64,000 bases of DNA from Castor canadensis (Eukaryota; Chordata; Mammalia; Rodentia; Castoridae). The translations under genes and the position numbers were made by a program. Shown here piece by piece: positions 34,549 to 45,606 of this stretch (the stretch's first letter is position 1; every line of letters starts with the position of its first letter). The stretch spans positions 747,333 through 811,332 of the forward strand of contig NC_133399.1 of NCBI RefSeq assembly GCF_047511655.1, in the 5' to 3' direction. Under the pieces are notes generated by a model that saw only the letters and a program-made list of their open reading frames with translations, did no database searches and was not told the origin of the DNA.

Positions 34549-34644
34549 TCTTTTTTTTCTTTTCATGTTGCTTTTTGAGACTGGGTCTCACTGTGCAGCC
34601 CTGGCTGGCCTCGAACTCTTGCCTCAGCCTCCCGAGTGCTGGGG
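34549..34644 (-). mobile_element. B1 monomer downstream of PGPEP1
   Basis: TTTTTGAGACTGGGTCTCAC and CTGGCCTCGAACTCTTGCCT on the plus strand. Confidence 0.7.
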
Positions 34645-35844
34645 TCTCTGAACTTCCTTCTCTTCTTTCTCCCTCTGCAGAGGCGCCGAGGAATTTAAAT
34701 GTCCTTGGCTAAAACTCGGGCTTTCTCCCTTCGGGGGCTGTGGCCTTTTTTTTTTTTTTTTTTTCTTTTGCCTCTGGCCTTCAAAATGAGACACCTTTGC
34801 TTCGGAGCCAGCAGCGAGTCCCCTGGGTGTGAGGACCGGGGCCACGGACATGGCCGCTCCACCTGTGGGGAGACCGCGGGTACAGGTTTTGTCTGCCGGG
34901 ACGTTTACATGAAGTGACCTTGTAGGTTTTCAGCTCCTGGCATGGGGACAGCTTCTCGGCGTCCTCGGGGAGGCTTCTGAAGGCCCGAGGACACGCCTGG
35001 CTCGGCACGTCCAGCGGTCAGAGCTGCCGCTCCTCCAGCCTTTCATAGATGCCTTTCGACACCGGCTGGGACTCTGGAGTCAGCGTGTCACTGTCACTCC
35101 CTGGGCAGGGGCAGAGTGACCTGGTCCCGCAGGAGTGACCAAAGTGCAGCATGGCAGTGACCTCTGAGCTGGCACAGTGTGGCACCCACTCAGAAGCCAC
35201 AGGTCTGGCTTGGAGGAGTCAAGCTGTCACCGTGTCACCGTGAGTGCCTTGCGCTGGCGTCTGACCCTGTGGCATCGTGTTGGTGGCCCCCTGAGCCTTT
35301 TGGGGGCGTTTCCATTTCTTGCACACCCACCTCCCTTTCCTCCTGTCCCAGGGCTGGGCAGCTCCTGTGTCCACTGAGCTGTGGGGTCGCCATCTGGGGA
35401 CCCCGTGGACCGGCTCAGTCGCGGTGTTTTCTGGAAGGGAACGTGGGCAGTGGGCGATTGGTGGGGGGGTCCATGCGTCACAGAGTGGCTGTGGATGGTG
35501 CCCAGCAGGTGACAGTGACAAGGCGTTGCTGTCCCCTCCCTGGTGGGAATGGTTCCCTCCACGTCCCCGGTCCCGGGTGCGGTCTCCTGAGAAACCCCCG
35601 GGGGTGAGACGTCAGCGCGTCCGTTTTGCTGGGGTGCATCTGTCCCTGTCCCTCCAAAGCCAGAGGGCACAGGGGACGGGGACGTGGAGGGTCTGGAGAG
35701 AGCCAGCCCTGCGTGTCCTCCCTTTGTCCTCACTTCACTGCGCTGTGGGGTGACCGCCCGCACGCGTGACACTGCCAGCTCTTTCCTTTCTCGGGCATTT
35801 GTTGTCTGTCTTGGAGGAGAGGAGGTCACCATTCACTCCACGGC

Positions 35845-35867
35845 GTCTGTCTGTCTGTCTGTCTGCA
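35845..35867 (+). repeat. (TCTG)n microsatellite
   Basis: Five TCTG units before CATTGTTGGG. Confidence 0.8.
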
Positions 35868-35969
35868 TTGTTGGGTCTTTTGGCCTAAGATGTCCACGTC
35901 TGAGGAGGGAGGACCAAGTCTCCGGTCACGTTCCCCTGTCATTTTTCAGGCACTCAGGTGGGGGTGGCA

Positions 35970-36345
35970 GCCAGGGTGGCGTGGGCGGGGCTTGGCACGT
36001 GCTGAGGAGGGAGGTGGGCGGGGCCGAGGGATGGGCCTTGTGGTGGGCGTGGCTCGTCACGGTTTGCTGGTGGCGTGGGGGCGTGGCTCTGTGGGGGCGT
36101 GGCTAGCCAGCCTTGGAGGCGGAGTGTGGGAGTGTTGGGTGGGGCGTGGCTATAGGGGGTGTGGCTTGTCGGACTTGCAGGTGTGTGGGCGTGGCCTGAC
36201 AGGTTTGCTGGCGGCTGTGGGCGTGGCTGAGGGGGGACACAAGGCTTTGTGGTGGGCGGAGCTTGTGTTTGGCAGCGGCGGTGGGCGGGGCTGGTGGGTC
36301 TCTGTGGGGGTGTGGCGTGGGCGGGGCTTGCCAGGCTTGCAGGAG
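35970..36345 (+). repeat. GGGCGTGGC-type minisatellite, degenerate
   Basis: Repeats such as GGGGGCGTGGCTCTGTGG and GGTGTGGCTTGTCGGACTTG, about 20-30 bases each. It shares its GGGCGTGGCT core with the array in PGPEP1 intron 2. Confidence 0.8.
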
Positions 36346-37834
36346 GGAGGTGGCAGTGAGCGTTAAGATGGGGAGGAAGGGGACAGGACGCAGTGCGGGT
36401 CCCTAGGGAGGCACAGCGCCCCGTGGTAATGAGGCGGGAGCAAGTGCAGGGTCGGCGACTTGACACCTGCTGCCCTGCCCAGCCTGGTCAGGGTCTCAGT
36501 GGAGACAGCTGGTGTCACTCAGGCACCTGGCCCTGGGGTCACGGTGTGCGCATGCGGACGTAGCTTGGACAAAAAAGAAAGTGGAGCAGATGGACAGAAA
36601 GAGAGGCGAGGAGAAGCAGGAACGGGTGGCCTGGGTTGGTGTCACCTAGCTGACCCGTCCCATCAAGGGGTGGGTGACAGTCCTTTGAGGGACATGGCCT
36701 CAGCCAGCTCGGGGCCAGGTCTGCACCGCCCCCCGCCCGGGGCATTTTTGCGTGAGAAGTTTCTTCCAGGAAGCCAGGCCAGCTGGTGCGTGTCCCCGCC
36801 TGGGGCAGCCGTGTCCCCTGGGGGTGGCCAGGCTGCATTCCGCCAGCCACCCCCCCACCCCCATTTGGTCCCCACTGTCTAGACTGTTGACCTTTGACCT
36901 CCCCGCCCCAGTCTGAGCCTGGCCGGCCCCGCCCCCCGGACAGCAGGGACAAAGCCCCTTTCTTCTGCGTCCCCGTCCCAGGGGCCACTGATCCCTCGGA
37001 CTTGGGGAGCAGAAAAAGGCCCCAAACTAAATGACCGTCTCCAGCCGAAGGCCAGCTCCCGGCCTGGAGGGGGACACATGGGGGGCCAGGACCTTCCCCC
37101 AAGGCACAGTGGCTGTTGGGGGACAGCATTCATTGTCCAATGCCCAACCTGGAAGGACGCTAAACACACCTGCCAAGAAAGACGTCGTGTCCCCAGGCCC
37201 CAGGGACCGTTGTCACAAACTCAGTGTCAGGAACTTGGTGACAAGGCCCAGCCCCAACCCGCTCCCCCTCCCCCTGCCCAGCCACCTGGGAACCCCAAAA
37301 GTGCCTGTGGCCAGCTGTCCAACTGGCACACTGAAGGGGACAGTTGGTGGCACTGGGCAGTGCTCCTGCTGCCCTGCCTGAGTCCCCAGGTCATTTGCAA
37401 GGTGCATCCCTGGCTAGTGGCTGTGTCCCCTGATGCTGTTTTGGGGACACCCTGTGGACAGACGGGGTTTGGGGATGCTAGGGGAACCTAGGCCTCGTTC
37501 GTGTGCAAACGAGGAGGGTTTGTCCTGTGTCCCCCGCCTGGACCTTTGCTGTCACTGCCCTGACCAGACCCAGGGAAGTCACACCGGGCCTTGGGAAGCA
37601 GGGTCCACTTTCTTCCAGCCCCAAGGACCCAGCTTGTTTCTGGGGTTCCCCCCCGACACCTCAGGGTTTCACCTTGTCCTCAGTTTCTCTCTAGGAAAGC
37701 CTTCCTGCCAAGGTGACACTGTCTCTGTCCCCAAAGGAGGGTCCTGGTGAGCAGGGCCTCTGCTGACCCCCCACATGTTCTGCCAGTGCCTTGTCTGATG
37801 CCGGGGGGACCCCGAACCCCTTTTCCAGAAAGCA

Positions 37835-37840
37835 AATAAA
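37835..37840 (+). terminator. PGPEP1: Candidate PGPEP1 poly(A) signal
   Basis: AGCAAATAAATCACTTGG, followed by GT-rich DNA (TTCTGTGTGTCCTCGTGTGA) of the kind seen downstream of cleavage sites. Confidence 0.4.
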
Positions 37841-38124
37841 TCACTTGGATAAGTCATTTTCTGTGTGTCCTCGTGTGATGGGTGACAACGGGGGGGGGGG
37901 GGGACAAGTCACAAGAGACTCTCGGGGTCTCCACGAGGTGACCTGGACTCTTGGATGGGCTCAGGCCATCCTCAACCTGGTCCTCAGTGCTGGGGACCCT
38001 GGTGCCACCGCCCTGTCCCCAATCATAAAACCCCAGTGTCGGGGGACCCAGCAGGGTCCCCAGAGAGAACTGTGCCAATCCTGTCTAAACCGGGGTCCCC
38101 TGTGACTTGCACTAGGCACCTCTT

Positions 38125-38242
38125 ATTTTTGGGGGGGTGGGAATAGGGTCTCCCTACGCAGCCCAGGCTGGCCTTGAACTCAGGATCCTCCTGCCTCCAC
38201 TTCCCGAGTGCTGGGTTCACAGACATGGCCACCACCCCACCT
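38125..38242 (-). mobile_element. B1 monomer
   Basis: AATAGGGTCTCCCTACGCAG, CAGGCTGGCCTTGAACTCAG and CATGGCCACCACCCCA on the plus strand. Confidence 0.7.
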
Positions 38243-39738
38243 TTCTTTGTTTCAGGCCGGTTGGCTCCCTGTTGCCCCCCGGGGAGAGGTCATTTCTGGT
38301 GACCCTGAGTTGGCTCTTCCAGGAGAGCTGCTCATGTAAACCTGGAGAACTCCTACACACCCCTCAAAATCCTAAGTAAGGGGGCAGACGCTGAGGCCAT
38401 ATTGGTAACTTGCTGGGTGTAACGGGCGTGACTGGGGGGTTGACAGGCCGTGAAATCTGGCCCCAGAATCCTGAACAAGACTTTCCCCCACCGTGCCACC
38501 CCCCCCCCCGCCGTCCCACTGTGTGCTGCTGGGGACAGAGAAGGGGACGTGGGAACCACAGTTGCCAGGGGAAGCCGCGACTGGGGGAAAAGCACAAGGG
38601 GACAGCAGGTGACACCTCTGCTGACCACTTCCTGCCCAGCCCGGCCCCTCCACACCACGGCCCCCCTCTCAACCTCGGCCAGGAACCCGCACACCCAGTC
38701 CTGGTCTCCTGATTGAGCTGAGCTGACCGCTTCCGTCCCCACCGCCCGCCCCCAGGCTGCTGAGTCACACGCAGCTGTCACCAAGCCATTCCCCTGGACG
38801 CTGGCCTGTGCAGAGGCCCAGGAGAGGGAAAGAGGACAAACCCCCAACTTCCTCCCCGGGCCCCCACAGGGAGAGGACGGAACACAGGGACCAGGGCGGG
38901 GGGCTGTGGACGGTGATTTACCAACTCCTGTACCAAGATTACAGGACTACACAGCCACACTCGTCTCACTTCTGGGGGATGGGGTCTCACTTTTGTTCCC
39001 AGTATGGCCTCTGACTACCCTCCTCATTCCGGTTACGGCAGGAGCCACGGCTCTGGACGGTGGTTTCCTCATCCACCATTTTGCTTTGCGTTTGCTTTCA
39101 CTTGCTCTGCCCCGGCCTCGTGGCTTTTGAGGTCAGTGAGGGTCTTGAGGTCACATTGTCGCTGAGGGGTGACATTGGGACCTGCTGTTTTCTGTGACCG
39201 ACGGCACAACGCCCAACCTCCTGGGTGAGTTTTAGCGAAACGAGGTTTATTGGGGCTCCTGCTTGTAGAAGGTCCAGGTCAAGAGGTGACCTGGGACATC
39301 ACAGAGAGGACAGAAGTGGCCCGGGACCCTGGGACCTCCACGTGCCATGGCTGCTGTGTCCAGACCCCACGGTCCCCCAGCACCCTCGCCCCATTTCTTC
39401 ATCTCTCCTGGACACTTTTGTTGCTGTAGGAAACACTTCCCAGTGACAGGTGACGGGGACAGCAGGGCTGGCATGGCCACCTCGTGACTCAGCAACTTCC
39501 CCGGCCTCCCCTGGTCCCTGGCCTCCCCGGTCTCCGGCCTCCCTGGTCCCCGGCCTCCATGTGGGTGACGTCATGTCCAGAGCGGGCTCAGGTGAGGTCC
39601 TGTGGGACGGCGAGGGCACTGAGGGCACCCATGTGTGCCCAGTGGTGAGGCCATGCTTAATGTCACCATATTTGGCACAAGCACACACACTTAAATAAAC
39701 AAACACAGAAACTCCCATCGCTCAAGAAACCACCGCTG

Positions 39739-39832
39739 GCCCGGGCGCGGCTCGGTGACCAGTCCTGGCCAAGCAGGTGCGTGCGAGGCTCTGGGTTCAC
39801 CGGGTGCACTGCAAATAAAAAAAAAAAAAAAA
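39739..39832 (+). mobile_element. ID-like SINE with A-run
   Basis: CCAAGCAGGTGCGTGCGAGG and CTCTGGGTTCACCGGGTGCA, then AAATAAAAAAAAAAAAAAAA. The AATAAA at its end is part of the tail. Confidence 0.6.
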
Positions 39833-40117
39833 GCATTCGGACCTTCCTGCCCTCTGCCTGGCCTGGGGAGACCTCAAGACACTGGAGGATCCTGGCACAA
39901 AGAGGCCATGTCACTTCATGGTGGCCACACTGGGACCTGGCAGGGCAGGGATTCGAACCAGGGATCTCCCGCCTCGCACGTGCACGCTTGCCCCACCCAC
40001 CGCCTCCTCCCTCCCCCCACCAGTGCCCGGGTGGCGCAGCCCAGCCCCCGGTCCGCGCACGCGCAGTCCCCATTACGTCCCAGGTTCTGACGGACAGGCG
40101 CTCCGGCCCCGCCCCCC

Positions 40118-40129
40118 GGTCACGTGACC
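40118..40129. promoter_or_regulatory. 12-bp palindromic E-box (GGTCACGTGACC, CLEAR type)
   Basis: A perfect palindrome containing GTCACGTGAC, the element bound by TFEB/TFE3 and by USF. It lies in a short CpG-rich patch with a GC box, about 2.7 kb upstream of the GDF15 ATG. Confidence 0.6.
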
Positions 40130-42561
40130 CTGGCAAAAAGCCCGCCTCCCTGCCTCAGTTTCTCAATGTAAACGGGCCGAACGGGGGGAACTGATCCTGC
40201 TGTGTCTGCGTCACATTGTCCCTGACGGTGGGTCCCAGGACCTTGTGCCAATGCCCTGGAAAGCCAGGTCCCCAGCTGTCCCTTCTGAGGGTCACTGCAG
40301 GTGTAGGGATGGTAAGACTGGGGTGACCCCTGGACTGTCCCTGAATCTAGTGACCTGGGCCTGACAGAGATGAGAGGAGAGACAGAGAGGAGGAGATGGA
40401 CAGGTGGGGACAGGGCAGGACTGGGCAGGGGGTGGGAGGGCACGGCCACAAGCCAGGGCCACTGGAGCCCTGGGAAGCTGGAGCTCGTCCCCTGATTAGG
40501 GGACGGGGCAGAGGGTCACGCGTGGACACCTCAGCCCTGTATGGCCAGGGTGGGGGACAGAGAGGAAGGACTGTTAGCCAGAGGGCAGCAGAGAAGGCTT
40601 GCAGGAGGAAGGGGCATTGACGGTGGGGTTTAGGAGGTGTGTAGGAGTTCACCTAGACCCCAATGTTCTTAGGTAAGTATTGGGGTGTAGCTGGGCCGGG
40701 GCCACTCCACAGAGCTTCCAGACGTCCCTAGAAAGGCCACCGTGGTGGGACAGCTGTCTCTGTCCCCGGGGACTCATCCAGTCGGGCCCGAAACCATGCC
40801 CTGTGTCTAACACGGCGGTCAACGACCAGCCTGACCCCTGCCCTCGTGGGGCCTGTGGGGAACCGGTGGAAGCCAGCGGCAGGAGGGAAGCAGGTCCCCG
40901 GCCCGCTGAGGTCACAGCTGGCTGCCTGCCACCACTCTTCCTGGCTTGGCCACGGGACTAGTCATGAGGTCAGGGGCTACAGAGCCGGGGGACAGGGCCA
41001 AGTCAGCCGGCCGTGTCCACATTCCAGCTTGGTGAGTTGGAAACTTCCGGTGTGTGGAGGACGCACACCTTCCGGGACGGAACGGGGGACCGTGGGGCCT
41101 GGTGGCTTTGTCCTTGTGCCCATAGAGAAAGGTCCACGCACACCATGAGCTAAGGACTGGCTCCTGTCCGGGTTTGTGCGGTGGAGTGCTATACAGCAAG
41201 GATAAAGGTCAGGGCACAGCAGGCCAGGCCTGTGATGGAAAAAGGGAAAAAGAACAGAAGACTCAGGTCTCTGTCCCAGACACCCATGGCGGCGCCCACG
41301 GCCTAAGGGAAAACGGCCCCCGTGCCCACCAAGCCAGCAGTGGAAAGCAAAGCGAGTGGAATATTACTCACCCAGGAAGAGGACTGGCTCTGCCAGCTGG
41401 ATGAACCTCCAACACAGGACGCCGAGTGACACATTTCAAAGGCCAGCTGCTGTGTGGCCCCATTGGCAGGAAAGGACGGGAAGGACATCGGTGGCTCAGG
41501 GAGAGGACCAGGCTCGTGGGCCTCCCCAGAGATCCCAGGTCCCTGTCCCCTGTGCTGAGGGGACCCTGGGTGTCCCCTCCTTGACCACTCCCCACTGCCT
41601 GACCAGCCACCTCTGCAGACACACACTGGACGGGTCCTTTAGGTTGTCATTTTTTACCATTTCCATTTAACCTTTGACCCCAAGCAGGGGAGGTCGCGCC
41701 GGGCTTTGGCTTGCCCTTTTGCCTTGCTGCATAGTATTCCACCGCAGACCAGGTGAAGTGGGCATTGGGGTCCACGGTGGGGGGCTGGGGAGGAAGAAGA
41801 CCACTGGCTGGGGGGGGAGGAGGGGACAGCCCAGGGTCAGAAAGGTCCACTGCGGAGGCCTGGCTGACTGTATGCGGGGGTGGGGTGGGGGGGTCCCCAG
41901 GGTGGGCAGCAGGTGTCCCAAGTTCCGAGGTCCCCGCGCCATTTGAGCGCATGGCCACCAGGGGGCGCGCGGCGCGGCAGCCCGGGAAGGTCGCACGTGC
42001 ACCGGGCTCAGGGTTGCAGACTGCGCAGGCGCCGGGCCAGGGAGATGGGGGGCGGGGGGGGGGGTGTCGAACAAAGGGGGACACAGGACATCCCAACCCC
42101 TGGCTTGGGGACACTTGTCACTCCCAGACTTGGGGGTTTTCCTTCCTTCCCCCCCAGCTGCCAGAAGAGCCTGCTGGACAGTTGTTCAGGTTGTGCACTG
42201 AAGGGGACAGTGGACGCAGGGGACCACGATGGGGGACTCCAAGGCAGGCGTGTGTGGGATGGCCACAACCCACTGATGACCTATGGGACCACGGTGGAGG
42301 GGGTGAGGACTGCAGACTGGGGTCCCGCCTAGTCAGCTTGGAAAGGTAGTCACAGCTGGCTTCTTGGGAAGAGGGGCTTTTCGAACAGGGTTTTGAGGAA
42401 TGAATAGGAGTTCCCCTGTCCAGTCTCAGTAACCGTGGACTATTGCTCATCGATCCCGTGGCTGGCCTTGTCCTTTTGGCTTCCTTTGACCCTCTCTGCA
42501 GAGAAAAGTGTCCCCTACACACATTTTTTTTTGGGAAGGATACAGACAGGACAGAGAGAGG

Positions 42562-42581
42562 TGACATGCCCAAACTTGTCC
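42562..42581 (+). promoter_or_regulatory. GDF15: p53 response element upstream of GDF15
   Basis: TGACATGCCC followed without spacer by AAACTTGTCC. Against RRRCWWGYYY twice this is 19 of 20 matches. GDF15 is a well-known direct p53 target, and one of its described human sites has a very similar TGCCCAGACTTGTC core. It lies 268 bases before the start codon. Confidence 0.78.
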
Positions 42582-42790
42582 CTTTTCTCCTCTTCCTGTG
42601 TTTTCCCTTATCTCCACTGGTGTCCTCGTTTCCGGGTTCAGAGAGGTGGCCGCGCTGGTCAGGGAGTGCCCCCTTTCCTCCCCCTGTCCACTCCCCCCCC
42701 AAAAGAGCCCTGGGTTCCGTCCCCTGGGGCGTTTGATCCGCACGAAGGGCGGGGACGGGGCAGCAGGCGGGGCGGACAAAGTCCAGGGAC

Positions 42791-42796
42791 TATAAA
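42791..42796 (+). promoter_or_regulatory. GDF15: GDF15 TATA box
   Basis: GGGACTATAAAGGCG, 54 bases before the ATG; the start site should be near 42820. A GC box (GGGGCGGGGC-like) lies just upstream. Confidence 0.85.
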
Positions 42797-42849
42797 GGCG
42801 ACGTCCAGGCGGTCCGAGTGCAGACGGACGGACACGGGCCGAGCGACAC

Positions 42850-43159
42850 ATGGCCTCGCGCAGTGTGCAACCCGCGCCACCGGCCCTGGGCGCGCGGGGC
42901 CCGCGACTGCTGCTTCTGCTGCTGCTGCTCTCGTGGCCGCCGCCGGGGGACGCCCTGGGCCTGGCCGGGCTACCCAGGTCCGGCTCTGGGGTCCAATCCG
43001 AGCTCGGACCCGGCTCCCCGGACTCGGACCCCGACACCGCGGGGGTCCAGGAGTTTCGCAAGCGCTACGAGGACCTGATGGCCAGGTTGCGGGTGAACCA
43101 GAGCTGGGAGGACTCGAACCTGGGTCCCGACCCCGCCGTGCGCATCATCACCCCGCAAG
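42850..43159 (+). CDS. GDF15: GDF15 coding exon 1 (signal peptide and propeptide start)
   Basis: ATG in an ACACATGG context; 103 codons plus one base; donor CAAG/GTGAGTG. Confidence 0.95.
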
Positions 43160-45320
43160 GTGAGTGACGGCTCGGGGACCTCGCCCCCATCCCCACCCGA
43201 GCCCACTCCTCCAGCCTCAGTTTCCCGATCCGTGCCCTCCCGGGAGCTGGCAGGTGCACAGCGCCCGGCGGTCGCGTCGCGGGCCCGGGGTCCCCGAGGA
43301 GGCGGAGGGGTCGGTGGCTGCGGTGAAGAACCCGCCCGCGCCGGTTCCGAGTCTGACGCAATCGCAGCCACACGCCGCAGGTGCCTGGCGGAGGGCGCCG
43401 CGCTCCAGCGGCCCGGGGGCGGGGCTAGGACCCGGGGGCGTGGCTAAAGCCCAGAGGGGGCGTGGCTAGGACACAGGGTAGCCATTAGCGCTGCTAGGAC
43501 CTGAGGAGGCGGGGTTAAAACCCAGCGGGGCGTGGCTAGAACCCCGGGGAGCCAGGAGCAGCGATAGGATCTAGGGGGCGGGGCTACGACCCGGTAGGGC
43601 GGGGTTAGAACTCAGAGGACCCTTGGGCGGGGCTGGGATCCGGGGAGCTTGTGGCCGGGGTTTGAGCACAGAGAGGCGGGGCTAAGACATAGAGGGGCGG
43701 GGCTACGACCCAGAAGGGTGCGTTAAGAGGCATAATACCGAGGCAGGACTCAGGGGTCCAGCAACTGGCCTAGGACTCAGAGTATCTGTGTTAGAACCCA
43801 GCGGAGCCATTAGTGGGGTATGGACCCCCAGAAGGGTGGGGCTAGGACTCCAATGGGAGGGGCTAGGAACCAGAGGGCGTGGCTAAAACTCAGATGGGCG
43901 GGGCTGGAAACCTGAGGAGCCATTAGGAGGGTAGGACCTAGGGGGTGTTGCTATGATCCAAATGGGCGGGGTTAAAGCAAATGTGGGCGTGGCTAGGATC
44001 CAGGAGAGCCATTAGCAGTGCTAGGACCTAGGGGCGGGGCTATGACCTACATGGGCGGGGTTAGACTTCAGAGGCTCCATTAGCGGGCTTGGCTTCAGAG
44101 AGGCGGGGCTAGGGTTCAGGTGGGTGGGGCTAGGACCCAGAGTGGCTAAGACTCAGAATGGGCGGGGCTAGGATCCAGGGCAGGTATTGGCAGGGCTAGG
44201 ACTGGAGGGACCAGGCTTTGGCCTAGAGGACGGGGGTGGGGTTAGAACCCAGAGAGGTGGGGCTAGGACCTGGAGCGGCGCCTGTAGGACCCAGAGGGGC
44301 GGGAATAGAACCCCGGGGAGCAGGAGCCCTGATAGGATCTAGAGGGCGGGGTTACGACCCAGATGGGCGGGGTTAGAACTCTTAGGACCCATTTGCGAGG
44401 CTCGGACCCAGAGGGGCGGGGCTAGGACCTGGAGGGGCGCGTCCAGGACCGAGAGGGGCGGGGCTCTGATTCAGGTGGGCGGGGTTAGGCTCAGATGGGG
44501 CGTGGCTAGGATCCCGGGGCGGGGCCAGACGCAGCTTTGCCCCGCCCTTCCCACCACCTTGTGTGTCCTGTGAGATTACGAGGGTGACTCCTGGGGTTCA
44601 GGCGGCCATGATAAAGCCCTGTGGGGGGGACGCCCAGTCCTGCACGCCCCTGTCCTCTGCCTGACCCTCGTCCCGTTCTCCATTCCCACAGTGCGAGTCG
44701 AGTCCCACGGCCGGCTGCTTGTGCGCGTTCCCCGAGCCTCCGTGACCCAGGGTGTCCCGGAATCCTACAGCGTGCACCGGGCCCTGCTGCGCCTGTCGCC
44801 GACGACGTCATGGGACGTGACGCGACCCCTGCTGCGGCGGCTCCGCCTTCCCGGACCTACGCTTCAGCTGCGCGTGTCCCCGCGTGGGGCGGCGGTGGCG
44901 GCCGTGCGGGAGCTGGAGCCGGAGCTGGAGCCGGAGCTGGAGCTGCACCTGCGCGCGCGGGCCGGCAGGGGGCGTCGCAGCGCGCGGCCGCGGGACGAGT
45001 GTCCCCTGGGCCCCGGGCGCTGCTGTCGCCTGCTGTCCGTGCCCGCGTCCTTGGAGGACCTGGGCTGGGCGGGCTCCGTGCTGTCCCCGCGCGAGCTGCA
45101 GGTGACCGTGTGCGCCGGCGAGTGTCCCTCCCGCTTCCGCGCGGCCAGCACGCACGCGCAGGTGAAGGCACGGCTGCACCGCCTGCGTCCCGATGTGGTG
45201 CCCGGCCCGTGCTGCGTGCCCGCCGCCTACGAGCCCGTGGTGCTGCTGCAGCGCGCGGACGGCGGCCTGGCGCTGCGCACCTACGACGACCTGCTGGCCA
45301 CCAGCTGCCACTGCGCGTGA
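42850..45320 (+). CDS. GDF15: Growth/differentiation factor 15 (GDF15/MIC-1), two exons
   Basis: Exons 42850-43159 and 44692-45320, 939 nt, 312 residues (human 308). GDF15 is a secreted, stress-induced TGF-beta-family cytokine that acts through GFRAL in the hindbrain. Signal peptide about 1-37 with an eight-Leu core; N-glycosylation site NQS at 83; propeptide; furin site RGRR at 196-199; mature domain 200-312 with nine cysteines (207, 214, 215, 244, 248, 277, 278, 309, 311), as the family requires. Conserved blocks CPLGPGRCCRL, ASLEDLGWA, CCVPAAYEP and TYDDLLA. The propeptide has an ELEP-ELEP-ELEL run near 177-188 that I do not recall from human. The intron is filled with a GC-box minisatellite. 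Regulation: p53 site, TATA box and AU-rich 3' UTR. Confidence 0.97.
43420..44520 (+). repeat. GC-box minisatellite filling the GDF15 intron
   Basis: Units of about 20-22 bases, such as GGGGCGGGGCTAGGACCCAG, mixed with about 29-base units carrying GAGCCATTAGCAGTGCTAGG. The whole array is about 1.1 kb, most of the intron. GGGCGGGGCT (Sp/KLF box) occurs in most units. Variation between units is high, so it is not newly expanded. Confidence 0.92.
44692..45320 (+). CDS. GDF15: GDF15 coding exon 2 (propeptide, furin site, mature cytokine)
   Basis: Acceptor TTCCCACAG; completes Val104 and reads VRVESHGRLLVRVP to the stop at 45318-45320. Confidence 0.96.
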
Positions 45321-45336
45321 CCCGGCCTGCGCCCCT

Positions 45337-45606
45337 GAGAACGCGCGCCCCTGAGCGCATGCCTGCGCGGCCCCGCAAAAGTGCACGCGCGCGCCTGAGA
45401 AAGCGCGTACCTGTGCGTGCACGCCCGAGAACGCGCGCCCCTGAGCGCATGCCTGCGCGGCCCTGCAAAAGTGCACGCGCGCGCCTGAGAAAGCGCGTAC
45501 CTGTGCGTGCACGCCCGAGAACGCGCGCCCCTGAGCGCATGCCTGCGCGGCCCCGCAAAAGTGCACGCGCGCGCCTGAGAAAGCGCGTACCTGTGCGTGC
45601 ACGGCC
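45337..45606 (+). repeat. 90-bp tandem repeat in GDF15 3' UTR, three near-identical copies
   Basis: GAGAACGCGCGCCCCTGAGC starts copies at 45337, 45427 and 45517, an exact 90-base period with almost no differences. It begins 16 bases after the stop codon. Degenerate shorter repeats of the same kind continue to about 45740. The units are rich in alternating CG/TG/CA steps. Confidence 0.93.

Larger units (their letters stand above)
34148..37860 (+). other. PGPEP1: Possible long PGPEP1 3' UTR
   Basis: The first AATAAA after the PGPEP1 stop is at 37835-37840. If that signal is the one used, the 3' UTR would be about 3.7 kb and would contain a B1 (34549-34644) and a GC-box array (about 35970-36340). 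A non-canonical nearer signal is equally possible. Confidence 0.3.
37861..42560. other. Intergenic DNA between PGPEP1 and GDF15
   Basis: Contains a G-run at 37890-37903, a B1 (38125-38242), an ID-like copy (39739-39832), a CpG-rich patch with a CLEAR-type E-box (about 40020-40140) and unremarkable GC-rich DNA. No coding exon recognised. Confidence 0.6.

Noticed and set aside
39811-39832. AATAAA followed by an A-run as a poly(A) site
   Set aside because: It is the A-tail of an ID-like SINE, not a gene end.
43160-44691. A homologue of the MIR3189 hairpin known from the human GDF15 intron
   Set aside because: No matching stem could be seen among the repeats. A folding and alignment search would decide.
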